Shown one piece after another: positions 8,934-16,618 of a DNA stretch of 64,000 nt. Origin of the DNA: Chryseobacterium pennae (GTDB lineage: Bacteria; Bacteroidota; Bacteroidia; Flavobacteriales; Weeksellaceae). The position numbers and the translations under genes were made by a program. Below the pieces are notes generated by a model. It searched no databases. It saw nothing but the letters and a program-made list of their open reading frames with translations, and was not told the origin of the DNA. Within the stretch, counting starts at the first letter, position 1, and every line of letters starts with the position of its first letter. The stretch spans positions 186,001 to 250,000 of the forward strand of contig NZ_QNVT01000004.1 of assembly GCF_003385515.1 (NCBI RefSeq), in the 5' to 3' direction.

Positions 8934-9012
8934 TGTCGTTTTGAGAGCCGCAGAGCAAACTAACGAATCTGAAATTGTATAAAATAGTGATTCTTCCTTC
9001 GTCAGAATGACA
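8934..9012. repeat. Palindromic dispersed repeat (REP-like) inside the pigment operon
   Basis: The right arm (GATTCTTCCTTCGTCAGAATGACA, 8989-9012) and the left arm starting TGTCGTTTTGA near 8934 and ending GAATC near 8969 form an imperfect inverted repeat. The right-arm motif resembles a short repeat I recall as frequent in flavobacterial genomes, but copy number cannot be checked here. It fills much of the 149-base gap between the chain-length-factor and deacetylase genes and could be an mRNA hairpin. Confidence 0.5.
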
Positions 9013-9056
9013 ATACTGCTTTATTTTATAAACCAGTCCTTTTGTCTTTCGGTCAA

Positions 9057-10118
9057 TTAAGCTTTTTCCAGTAATACCAAGCTATGATCGCTACCTGCCA
9101 AATGATTGTAAAGAAGAATATTCTTCACTTTTTCTTTTCTCTCTGTATTAATCATCATTACTTCCGGGATCTGCTGATCCTTAAGAATATGACATGCTAT
9201 AAATGTAGAAAAACCACTTGCAGTATTGAATTCCCCACTCAAATGTTTGTAATACAATAAAGCAGAGTCCTGAAAAAGATCCATAGCTTTAGTATAATAG
9301 ACATCAGAGTTTGCATCACCACTATAACCTAAAATGACAGCATCAATATCTTTTGCTGAAAGGTTGTTCTTCGTCAAAAATTTCTGTATAAAATCTGAAG
9401 TTTCTTCCAGATCTAATCCATTGCTGATTTTAATATCTGTAAGTTTTGCATAGGCATTTTCTGTTTTATCTTTCCCCAAAACAAAAAAGCTGGCACCTTC
9501 GCCCCAAATAACTCCATTGGTTGTGGAATTCAAATAATCTGCGGGAAGGTCTGCCTCCTTTTTAACGGTATTATTCAGACAGTAGAGTTCCATTGTTCTG
9601 TCAGTTTGCTCATCGGTAGAACCTACCAGAACATTTTCAGCTTCACCATCTTTGATCTGAAGCAGTGCATCCAGGAATGAAAATTCCAGCGATGAAGACG
9701 TATTTACATAGGTGAAGTTGTAGCCATGGCACTGTAATCCCAGTGCAATCTGACCTGCAACAGTATTATGGGTAGACTGAATGAAAAATGTAGGAGTTAG
9801 AAATTCCTCATGGTTATCAATCACATTTTTCAGAAACTTTTCAGAATCCTGTGAACATCCCATTCCGGTTCCTACAATAATAGCATCCGGCTGTTCTATT
9901 CCAGCTTCTTTTAAAGCATAGTGTGAAGCTACAGAACTCATTTTTACCGTTTTGGACATTCTCCTGATCATGGCAGGTGGAATGAATTCCTTGTAATTAG
10001 GTTCTATGGCTTTAATAATCTTTACCGAGTTTTCCGGCTTAAGATTCTGAAGAATATTTTCGCTTAAAGTGCCCTGAACGGAGATACAGGATGCACTGTT
10101 GATGTATACTGTACTCAT
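9057..10118 (-). CDS. Beta-ketoacyl synthase-like chain-length factor of the aryl polyene synthase
   Basis: 353 residues with a thiolase-like ketosynthase fold, but the catalytic residues are gone. The nucleophile region reads VNTSSSLEFS where active enzymes have a Cys, the HGTAT motif is replaced by LGYSGDANSD, and the second His region reads LSGEFNTASGF. This pattern fits a chain-length factor that pairs with an active ketosynthase, as in type II polyketide and aryl polyene systems. Its start overlaps the stop of the active KS gene by 4 bases (ATGA), which supports a stoichiometric heterodimer in the cytoplasm. Confidence 0.88.
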   Translation of the reverse strand: MSTVYINSASCISVQGTLSENILQNLKPENSVKIIKAIEPNYKEFIPPAMIRRMSKTVKMSSVASHYALKEAGIEQPDAIIVGTGMGCSQDSEKFLKNVIDNHEEFLTPTFFIQSTHNTVAGQIALGLQCHGYNFTYVNTSSSLEFSFLDALLQIKDGEAENVLVGSTDEQTDRTMELYCLNNTVKKEADLPADYLNSTTNGVIWGEGASFFVLGKDKTENAYAKLTDIKISNGLDLEETSDFIQKFLTKNNLSAKDIDAVILGYSGDANSDVYYTKAMDLFQDSALLYYKHLSGEFNTASGFSTFIACHILKDQQIPEVMMINTERKEKVKNILLYNHLAGSDHSLVLLEKA

Positions 10119-11314
10119 GACTTTGAGAAAATTAAGGTTGAACAGTTTCCTCCAAACCCAAATGAATTGGAAAGAACATGATTGATATTCTTCTCCTTCA
10201 GCTCAGTAACCGGAGTTAAATCAAACTCTTCCATTTTTGTTTTAAAATTCAGGTTCGGAAAGATAAGGTTATGCTGCATCGCTAAAATTGAAAATACAGC
10301 TTCAATGCCGGCAGCGGCAGCCAGTGTATGTCCTGTAAATGCTTTTGTGGAGCTGAATTCAGGAACGTTATTTTCTCCAAATATCCTGATCATAGCAATT
10401 CCTTCTGATAAATCATTATTGGGAGTTGCTGTTCCATGAACATTGATATAGTCGATCTCTTCTTTTTTTAATCCTGAAGTTTTCAGTGCTTGCTGCATGG
10501 CTAAAAAGGCTCCCTGGCCGTTTTCAGAAGACGCAGTTTGGTGATGTGCATCGTTGGCATTTCCGTAACCGGAAAGATAGGCCAGCACCTTTTTGTTTTC
10601 CTTTTTTACAATTTCTTCAGACTCAAGAACTATGAAAGCAGCAGCTTCTCCAAGGTTCAGGCCTTTTCTGTCATTATCAAAAGGAGTATTGTAAGAATCG
10701 GTAAGGATCATCAGAGTATTGAAACCATTCAGGGTAAACTTTGAAAGAGAATCTGTTCCTCCAACGATCACACGGTCCAAAATTCCGTTTTTAATCAGTT
10801 TTGCCCCCATCATGATGGCATTGGCTGCAGATGAACAAGCAGTGCTGATAGTGGAAACCATGCCTTTTAATCCCAAATGACCGGCTATCGCCAATGAGGA
10901 ATTTCCGGCATCATGAGCATCAATATATTTTTGCTTTTCAGGAAAGTTTTCATAGGAATAGAAGTACTTTTCAGTAATATCCATTCCGCCAACACTGGTG
11001 GAGGAGATCATTCCGGTTCTGTACCCGTTGATATCTGATATTCCGGCACTTTCTACAGCTTCTTTGGCAGCAACCATACCTAATAAGGATGTTCTTGTGA
11101 CATTGTTGTCTGCGTTAAGTTGAAGTTTTTGTACAAGTTCCTCGTTGGATAATTTTATTTCACCTGTTTTAATGGTTCCGGCATGACGGGTTTCAAACAT
11201 CTGAATATCTGAAATACCATGCTTTCCGGATTGCAATGAAATAAAATTTTCTTCCACATTGTTTCCGATGGAGGAAATGATGCCCATTCCTGTGATGGCA
11301 ATTTTTTGACTCAT
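10115..11314 (-). CDS. Beta-ketoacyl-ACP synthase (KAS II type), active KS of the aryl polyene synthase
   Basis: 399 residues with the complete FabF-type triad: Cys160 in STACSSAANA, His293 in NVHGTATPNN and His329 in FTGHTLAAAAG. It condenses malonyl-ACP with the growing acyl-ACP; in this setting the chain is expected to be the polyene arm of flexirubin. It overlaps the catalytically dead partner at 9057 by 4 bases. The preceding ACP gene is separated by 186 bases, almost all of it a palindromic repeat. Confidence 0.93.
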   Translation of the reverse strand: MSQKIAITGMGIISSIGNNVEENFISLQSGKHGISDIQMFETRHAGTIKTGEIKLSNEELVQKLQLNADNNVTRTSLLGMVAAKEAVESAGISDINGYRTGMISSTSVGGMDITEKYFYSYENFPEKQKYIDAHDAGNSSLAIAGHLGLKGMVSTISTACSSAANAIMMGAKLIKNGILDRVIVGGTDSLSKFTLNGFNTLMILTDSYNTPFDNDRKGLNLGEAAAFIVLESEEIVKKENKKVLAYLSGYGNANDAHHQTASSENGQGAFLAMQQALKTSGLKKEEIDYINVHGTATPNNDLSEGIAMIRIFGENNVPEFSSTKAFTGHTLAAAAGIEAVFSILAMQHNLIFPNLNFKTKMEEFDLTPVTELKEKNINHVLSNSFGFGGNCSTLIFSKS

Positions 11315-11338
11315 TAATTAGTTTTCTATGAATTATTT

Positions 11339-11492
11339 AAACGCAATGAGCGCAAAGCTTTATTTTTCAAACTGTTTTTAAGCTCGCAAGGGCGTTTCAC
11401 TTAGCCAAGAAAATACAATTCATTGCTAAGTGAAGCGCCTTTACGACCGAAAATATTTCCGATGTTTAAAAAGCTCAGCGAACCTAGCGTTT
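11339..11492. repeat. Nested palindromic repeat (MITE/REP-like) between the KS and ACP genes
   Basis: The outer arms (11339-11361 and 11470-11492) match at about 17 of 23 positions when inverted and both carry GCGTTT/AAACGC ends. The inner arms (11386-11405 and 11425-11444, core GGCGTTTCACTTAGC) match at 17 of 20. The same core occurs at 25281 and, inverted, at 25464, so this is a dispersed family. No coding capacity. It could fold into a strong mRNA hairpin within the operon and affect ACP:KS expression. Confidence 0.7.
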
Positions 11493-11500
11493 GAAAAAAA

Positions 11501-11758
11501 TTATTTTGTTCTGTTATTTTCGATGAATTGAGCCATGGTATCGATAGATTGGAAAATTTCCTTTCCTTTTTTAGGATCAGCTAATTTTATTCCATAGTCT
11601 TTATCAAGAAGAACGATTAATTCTAAAGCATCAATAGAGTCTAATCCTAATCCACCTCCGAATAATGGATCAGTATCTTTGATTTCCTCTACAGAAACGT
11701 CTTCAAGGTTAAGGACTTCAATAATTTTGTGCTTCAATTCAGTTTTTAAGTTTTCCAT
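11501..11758 (-). CDS. Acyl carrier protein of the flexirubin pathway
   Basis: 85 residues, acidic, with the phosphopantetheine attachment motif GLDSIDALELIVLL; the serine in DSI carries the cofactor. It would hold the growing polyene chain for the neighbouring ketosynthases and dehydratases. It is the only ACP seen in the window. The start at 11758 is the only sensible Met (MENLKTELKHKI), and the length is typical of discrete ACPs. Confidence 0.93.
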   Translation of the reverse strand: MENLKTELKHKIIEVLNLEDVSVEEIKDTDPLFGGGLGLDSIDALELIVLLDKDYGIKLADPKKGKEIFQSIDTMAQFIENNRTK

Positions 11759-11855
11759 AAAAAGTTTTAATTTAATAATGTACCGATATAACAGTTTATC
11801 AATGCGTTAATGATTTGTCATTGTTGCATTTTCAGATTGCCGGATGGTTACATTT

Positions 11856-12398
11856 TTATAAGGTTAGCAAATATACAAAAGCTTTATAATTTTCCTGAAA
11901 TAATTCAACCCAGCCGCACAATACTTTATCTGCTTTTTCTGATTGAAGAATCTGTTCTGCATAATCATTTAAAAAATTTTCATCAAAATCATCGAGAACG
12001 AAGAAAGCATTCTCTGTCTGCATTTTGTGCTTAATGCTGATTTCACCTACACAGATGTTGGGTAAAGTATAAACAAAGACTGCAGGGCTCGGAAAGTAAT
12101 TTTCCTGAGAATTGATGCTTTCCTGGTATTTGAAATCGGTATCCAGACTGGATGACCGGTTGGCAAAAACCAATGCGGTTCTGCTGTGATCTTCATCTTC
12201 TTTTAAGATCATTTCGGCAGAGAGAAAAGCCAGTTTGCTCAGGTTATCCATTTTATGAAACTTTGGATAGTTCAGCTCTGCATTTTTATAGGCTTCTTTA
12301 GCAAACTCCGGGAATATATTGCTTTTGGATTCAAAAATAAGATTTCCGTCAACGGTTATCTTTGAATGTTCTATAGTACAGGTTTTTGTTTTCTTCAT
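11856..12398 (-). CDS. Degenerate ketosynthase-like protein of the flexirubin cluster
   Basis: 180 residues from the preferred start MKKTKTC; a Met five codons upstream (12413) is possible, but a TATATTTG promoter element lies almost on top of it. The sequence resembles the N-terminal half of a beta-ketoacyl synthase ([43 protein letters not shown]) but has no catalytic Cys or His motifs and ends where the second half should begin. Comparable short KS-like proteins are found in aryl polyene clusters; a structural or regulatory partner for a real KS is an inference. Confidence 0.8.
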   Translation of the reverse strand: MKKTKTCTIEHSKITVDGNLIFESKSNIFPEFAKEAYKNAELNYPKFHKMDNLSKLAFLSAEMILKEDEDHSRTALVFANRSSSLDTDFKYQESINSQENYFPSPAVFVYTLPNICVGEISIKHKMQTENAFFVLDDFDENFLNDYAEQILQSEKADKVLCGWVELFQENYKAFVYLLTL

Positions 12399-12419
12399 TA
12401 ATGGTATTTCCATTTTTTA

Positions 12420-12427
12420 CAAATATA
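12420..12427 (-). promoter_or_regulatory. Candidate -7 promoter element for pigment block 3
   Basis: The minus strand reads TATATTTG, matching the Bacteroidota -7 consensus TAnnTTTG. No clear TTTG -33 partner is seen. Transcription would start near 12413, favouring the internal start at 12398. Confidence 0.45.
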
Positions 12428-12530
12428 AAATAATTTGAAATGACAGCGAGTTGTTATGGGGTGCATTCAAATTTTTAAATATTTATTTTTTTTATCCCTT
12501 ATTGGTGAAAAAAATAGTATATTCGAAAAC

Positions 12531-13370
12531 TAAAAAACATCTATGAGAGGAAAAATTATTCTTCGGTTGGCCCTGTTATCAGTGCTGACACTTTTTATCT
12601 ATTCCTGCCGGACGGAAGATGAAGTACTTCCCAAAGAAGAGCAGGCCCAATTCAGGGCTCCTATTGAAATGTTCCTGAAATTTGAAGAGAAGGCTCAGGC
12701 TGATCCGGAATTCAGATCTCAGAACAGGCAGCAGGCATCCGGTCAAACTAACCAAAAGAATGCCTCTTACAATACCTCCCCAGTAAATATTCCTATCTCT
12801 CAGGTGAGCTATAAACTGCCATTCAGAGAAACCATAGAATCATTTTTCCAAAACAATCCTGCTTTAGGGCTGGAATTTTATAAAGATTTTGGAAATCCTT
12901 TTTATAATGTATCTACCTATACTTATGGAGATAGTTCCAAGGCTATTGCCTTTCCTATTCTTCAGGGAGATCGGGTAACGGCTTTTATTCATGGTATTGT
13001 TACTCCCAACAGAGATTATGTACAGTTTACTATTGTCCAGAATAATGATCCTGTAACGCTGAGAGTATTAGCCATTCTTCAGGATGCGGTAGATAACTTA
13101 TATCCCAAAAATCCTACTCCAATGGGGAAATTTGCTAAAGAGCAAAATATTAGGGTTAACGATATCGAGGAAATCACCATCATTAAATTCAATGTTTTTT
13201 CTGGTGGCGGTGGCGGTTTCGGATATATGTTCCCTGGAAGAGAGTGGTGGAAGGATTCTCCATGGAAGGAAGCTAATGGAGCACATCTGGGCAGTGGAGG
13301 AGGAAAAGCAATGTCCGGTGATGGTTCTAAACATAAGTTTCCGGATTATCTGGATCCTGAGGATGATCCT
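12531..13370 (+). repeat. Long inverted duplication, copy 1 (shared 5' half of the two lipoprotein genes)
   Basis: From the AAAAAACATCT leader through the codons for DYLDPEDDPC this segment is nearly identical to the reverse complement of 50523-51361. The encoded proteins differ at only five of 277 positions. Similarity stops abruptly at about 13370. The copies are in opposite orientation about 37 kb apart. Confidence 0.9.
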
Positions 13371-14027
13371 TGTGAGAAAACAAAGAAGCTTTTGGATGAT
13401 ATTGCTGTTCAGCTTAAAGTAAAGGATTTGAAAGAGCATGTAGAGAAGGGAGCGAAGGGAGAAAAAGGCTGGAAGTTTAATAAAGATGGAAGTGCACCTA
13501 CAGAAACCACCGAAAATGGAGAGCATAGTGTAAATTTTGGAGATCCCTCTACCATAAATGGAGGTTATCATAATCATACAGAAACAGGAGTACATATATT
13601 TTCTTCAGATGATATTTCTACTTTAATAGAAATTGCAAGATACCAGAGTATAGGAAATACAGGTGATGCCTATATGGGAGTGGTAGCTCCCGGTGGCATA
13701 CATTATGTAATGTATTTTGATGGAAGTCATGGGGATTTACCCATCCCGAATTCTTATTCTGAATTACAAAGAGATACATGGAATGTTAATCAAAAAATTC
13801 AATCCTTTAAATTATTGAAAGTAGAGAGTTTTATAAGTGTTGTTAATGGGAATAAAGAATTGAATAGTAGAGGGTTGGAGCAAATTTTTTTCTCAACATT
13901 AAAAAGTATGGGATTAGAAAATAAAATAAATCTTCAAAAAATAGACTACATTACTAATAATGTTTCAACAATTAAATTAAATTCAGATGGAAGTACAAGT
14001 TCAACTGTTTGTCCAAACCAAAAATAA
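12543..14027 (+). CDS. Putative surface lipoprotein with variable JAMM-like C-terminal domain (locus 1)
   Basis: 494 residues. The lipoprotein signal ends at LFIYSC, followed by the acidic run RTEDEV, which resembles Bacteroidota surface lipoprotein export signals. Residues 30-277 form a conserved, unrecognised domain with a glycine-rich linker (SGGGGGFGYMF, LGSGGGKAMSGDG). Residues 278-494 are unique to this copy and contain HNHTETGVHIFSSDD (His343, His345, Ser354, Asp357), similar to the JAMM/MPN metal site HxH-x7-SxxD but with one extra residue. The C-terminus reads NSDGSTSSTVC. A conserved delivery half with a switched tail, followed by DUF6705 genes, recalls polymorphic effectors (inference). 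No function is established. Confidence 0.85.
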   Translation: MRGKIILRLALLSVLTLFIYSCRTEDEVLPKEEQAQFRAPIEMFLKFEEKAQADPEFRSQNRQQASGQTNQKNASYNTSPVNIPISQVSYKLPFRETIESFFQNNPALGLEFYKDFGNPFYNVSTYTYGDSSKAIAFPILQGDRVTAFIHGIVTPNRDYVQFTIVQNNDPVTLRVLAILQDAVDNLYPKNPTPMGKFAKEQNIRVNDIEEITIIKFNVFSGGGGGFGYMFPGREWWKDSPWKEANGAHLGSGGGKAMSGDGSKHKFPDYLDPEDDPCEKTKKLLDDIAVQLKVKDLKEHVEKGAKGEKGWKFNKDGSAPTETTENGEHSVNFGDPSTINGGYHNHTETGVHIFSSDDISTLIEIARYQSIGNTGDAYMGVVAPGGIHYVMYFDGSHGDLPIPNSYSELQRDTWNVNQKIQSFKLLKVESFISVVNGNKELNSRGLEQIFFSTLKSMGLENKINLQKIDYITNNVSTIKLNSDGSTSSTVCPNQK

Positions 14028-14040
14028 TATAGTATAGATT

Positions 14041-14637
14041 ATGGAGTTAAAATTTTTTTTAAAAAAGCAAGTGTATATTTTTCTAGTTTTGTGCTTAGGT
14101 TTAATTAGTTGTAAGGCACAGCAGGTATTACCATTAAATACCTCTGATTACAGTTCACCAACAAACTCATATTTTAAAGACCTAGATAATGAATTGAGCC
14201 CATACATTGGTACTTGGAAATCAATTTTTCAAAATAAAACAATTATACTAAATATTACAAAAGAAATAAAAAGACCTTATTCTGAGTGGGGGAAAAGTTT
14301 TTTTTCAGATGTTCTTATTGTAAAATATGAAATAAAAGATTCAAATGGGAATATTTTACAAACTACTTTAAATAATACATATCATCCTAATGCAGCCATT
14401 AAAAATCTAATATTAAGTTTAGGTACAAAAGCTGATGGACAAATTGATTTACTATATGCTGGTGGAAATTGTAGTGTAGGAATTGGAGATATTATTTTCA
14501 AGAAACTAAGTTCTACTCAATTTTCATGGAACTATTATCCTGGAACCACAACAAGAAATGACATTACTTGTCCTCCTGATAAAGACTACACAATTTATCT
14601 TCCAGAGACAGAGAATCTGATCTTTACAAAGCAGTAA
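14041..14637 (+). CDS. DUF6705-family lipoprotein, full length
   Basis: 198 residues. The signal ends at a lipobox-like LGLISC followed by KAQQ. The body has the DUF6705 pattern: SYFKDLDNELSPYIGTWKS near the N-terminus, then a beta-rich domain, ending LIFTKQ. The family is common in Chryseobacterium and relatives and has no known biochemical function. It starts 13 bases after the JAMM-like lipoprotein gene and is the first of four DUF6705-type frames linked by stop/start overlaps, so the genes are one operon. Use as a partner or protective protein for the upstream lipoprotein is an inference from repeated linkage at two loci. Confidence 0.85.
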   Translation: MELKFFLKKQVYIFLVLCLGLISCKAQQVLPLNTSDYSSPTNSYFKDLDNELSPYIGTWKSIFQNKTIILNITKEIKRPYSEWGKSFFSDVLIVKYEIKDSNGNILQTTLNNTYHPNAAIKNLILSLGTKADGQIDLLYAGGNCSVGIGDIIFKKLSSTQFSWNYYPGTTTRNDITCPPDKDYTIYLPETENLIFTKQ

Positions 14638-14816
14638 TGAGAAATGGATGGATCATATTTGGTTTTTTGGTCGTGTTTTCTTGCAAGGCACAACAGGTAT
14701 TGCCATTAAATGCCTCTGATTACAGTTCACCAACAAACTCATATTTTAAAGATCTAGATAATGAATTAGGTACTTGGGAGTCAATTTTTCAAAATAAAAT
14801 AACTTCTAAGCAATAG
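14637..14816 (+). pseudogene. Shrunken DUF6705 copy, 59 residues (internal deletion)
   Basis: An ATG overlaps the previous stop (TAATG). The frame encodes a signal/lipobox (LVVFSCKAQQ), the first ~30 mature residues nearly identical to the preceding gene (LPLNASDYSSPTNSYFKDLD), then NELGTWESIFQNKI joined directly to TSKQ and a stop. A four-codon deletion (SPYI) and a deletion of ~130 codons explain it. It is still open and may be translated, keeping the stop/start overlaps intact for the next gene. Confidence 0.75.
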
Positions 14817-15379
14817 TGAATAACTTACTTACAATATTGGGGATATTCGTTGTGTGTTTTTGTGAAGCACAAACAATATATTCATTAAGACCTACCGAAA
14901 TAAACCTTTTGAATAATTCTTATGAAAAAGATACTAATAATGAATTACAAGCATATGAAGGTATTTGGAGGGGAGAATGGAACAATAAAATATTTATTAT
15001 TACTTTAAAAAAAATCACTAACAAATATGATAATGATGTTAAACGCTATAGAGATTATTTAGTCGGGCGGTTTATTGTAAAAGATTCTAATGAGCATACT
15101 TTATTTGATAATATTAAATCTTCAGATGATCAAGCTAAAATTCAGGGAATTAATTTTAGAAGATATGGCAATAAATACTCTTTGATTTATAATGATCCAG
15201 AATTATGTCATATAACAGGAAATATTGCTATTAATTTTATAGATACAGTCAAAACAAAATTGGAATGGAAGTATTATCAAAATAGTGATTGGACAGATAA
15301 TGATTGTTTTTATCATGGGTTGCCACAATCCCAACGTCCTGATCCTTTGCCACAAAATATAATACTTACCAAGCAATAA
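14816..15379 (+). CDS. DUF6705-family protein, full length
   Basis: 187 residues from a GTG that overlaps the previous stop (TAGTG). The signal peptide ends near CFCEAQ, followed by the hallmark SYEKDTNNELQAYEGIWRGEW, a beta-rich body and the terminal NIILTKQ. It is clearly homologous to, but well diverged from, the gene at 14041, so these are old paralogues rather than a fresh duplication. The function is unknown. Base composition is very AT-rich compared with the flanking pigment genes. Confidence 0.83.
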   Translation: MNNLLTILGIFVVCFCEAQTIYSLRPTEINLLNNSYEKDTNNELQAYEGIWRGEWNNKIFIITLKKITNKYDNDVKRYRDYLVGRFIVKDSNEHTLFDNIKSSDDQAKIQGINFRRYGNKYSLIYNDPELCHITGNIAINFIDTVKTKLEWKYYQNSDWTDNDCFYHGLPQSQRPDPLPQNIILTKQ

Positions 15380-15819
15380 TGAATGATATATTTAAAATAC
15401 TAGGAACTTTGGTTGCTAATTTTGGTGGAAAAACAATTACTTTCTTGATTACCAGACAAGAGCATAAAACATTTAAAATGCCTAAAACAACAGATTTTTA
15501 TTATCAAGATGCATTGAATATCAATATTGTAAAGAACTCAAGTGGAGTGGAAGTGCAAAATAACAGTAATGTTCAGTATGAGTATGATAGGAAAGCAATA
15601 ACGAGTATGTTTGTTAATAATGGTATTGTAAATTTTTATTATACCAGAACTAATTGTGGCGCAGGTTGGGGTAGTATAAACCTTAAAAAAATAAGTAATA
15701 CGGAGGTTTCATGGACTTATCTTCCTAATGATACAGTGTTAACAGCCAAAAATTGCCCAGGAAATCCTGATATAACTTATCTGCCAGAAACAAAAAATCT
15801 GATTTTCACTAAACAGTAA
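15379..15819 (+). CDS. DUF6705-family protein lacking its N-terminal export region
   Basis: 146 residues, ATG overlapping the previous stop (TAATG). The C-terminal two thirds match DUF6705 (NCGAGWGSINLKK, SWTYLPNDT, NLIFTKQ). The N-terminus (MNDIFKILGTLVANFGGKTI) has no signal peptide and skips the YxKDxxNEL...GTW segment, so ~50 residues including the export signal have been lost. If translated it would remain cytoplasmic or be non-functional. Likely a decaying member of the array. Confidence 0.68.
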   Translation: MNDIFKILGTLVANFGGKTITFLITRQEHKTFKMPKTTDFYYQDALNINIVKNSSGVEVQNNSNVQYEYDRKAITSMFVNNGIVNFYYTRTNCGAGWGSINLKKISNTEVSWTYLPNDTVLTAKNCPGNPDITYLPETKNLIFTKQ

Positions 15820-15851
15820 TTCAATAATTCAAAAGGTCGATATATTTAACA

Positions 15852-16561
15852 ATGGAGAAAAAATCGTTTATATTATTTATACTCTATTTCTGTTTTTATT
15901 GTGCAGGACAAGAAATAAAAATTCCAGATAATTTTAGTGAGTATCCAATTCCTAAAGTAGAGTCTAAAGAGAATGGTATGATCTCATTAATTCTAAGGAT
16001 TGTTATGCTGTAAAAAAAGAGAATAATAGATTGGTAGTAGAAAAGACCAATTATTATAAAAAGAATTCTGAATTAGAAATCGAAGATGGAAAATTGATTG
16101 GAGAAAATAAAGGAGAATGGGGAGGGGAATTATATTTTGAGCCTAAAAAAGACAAAGAAAAAAATGTGAAAATAAAATTTGGAAATATTGTTGATATCTT
16201 CAAATTTCAGAACAAAATTTATTTCACTGAAGGTTCAGGTATTTGGGGAAGTTTGTATGAATTAAACAAAGATTCAGTTTTTACATATAAAAAAATAGAA
16301 TCATTTGGAGACGCCCTAGAAGCATTAACTGTATTTAATAATATTATTTATATTGTTTCTCATCATAGTTTTTATAAAGTAGTGAATCAAGAAGCAATAC
16401 TTATTTTTAGGAATCAGTTTTGGAGAGGCCTATATCCAAATTCCGTAGCTGTATTCGATGAAGAACATATTTTTATTGGTATGCGGAGTGGAATTGCTAA
16501 GCTCAATATTGTCAAAAAAGAAGTTAGCTTTTATCGGGAAAAAAGATTTGATACTTACTAA
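15852..16561 (+). pseudogene. Frameshifted secreted protein gene, unknown family
   Basis: The ATG at 15852 opens a signal peptide (MEKKSFILFILYFCFYCAGQ), but the frame stops at 16013 after 53 codons. The body continues in another frame from about 15975 to 16561 (EWYDLINSKDCYAVKKENN..., ending EKRFDTY). An AGAG run at 15968-15971 is the likely site: removing two bases gives a continuous frame reading ESKEWYDLIN. The intact protein would be ~235 residues with repeated strand patterns (NKIYFTEGSGIWGSLYELNK) suggestive of a small propeller-like fold. It closes the accessory locus. Confidence 0.72.
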
Positions 16562-16569
16562 ACAATAAT

Positions 16570-16597
16570 AAAAACCACCAGAATTGGGTGGTTTTTA
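16570..16597. terminator. Bidirectional terminator between the accessory locus and pigment block 2
   Basis: A perfect 10-bp stem (16570-16579 with 16587-16596) is flanked by A5 on one side and T5 on the other, so it can terminate the plus-strand accessory locus and the minus-strand pigment block ending at 16619. Confidence 0.88.
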
Positions 16598-16618
16598 TCA
16601 TTTATATGATAGATAGAA

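Noticed and set aside
8908..8958. Longer N-terminus of the deacetylase frame
   Set aside because: The extra 17 residues come from a palindromic repeat and precede the first membrane segment; ATG 8907 is the better start.
13098..13595. Antisense ORF inside the lipoprotein gene at locus 1
   Set aside because: Low-complexity translation with no motif, and the matching stretch at locus 2 is likewise only the reverse of the conserved half.
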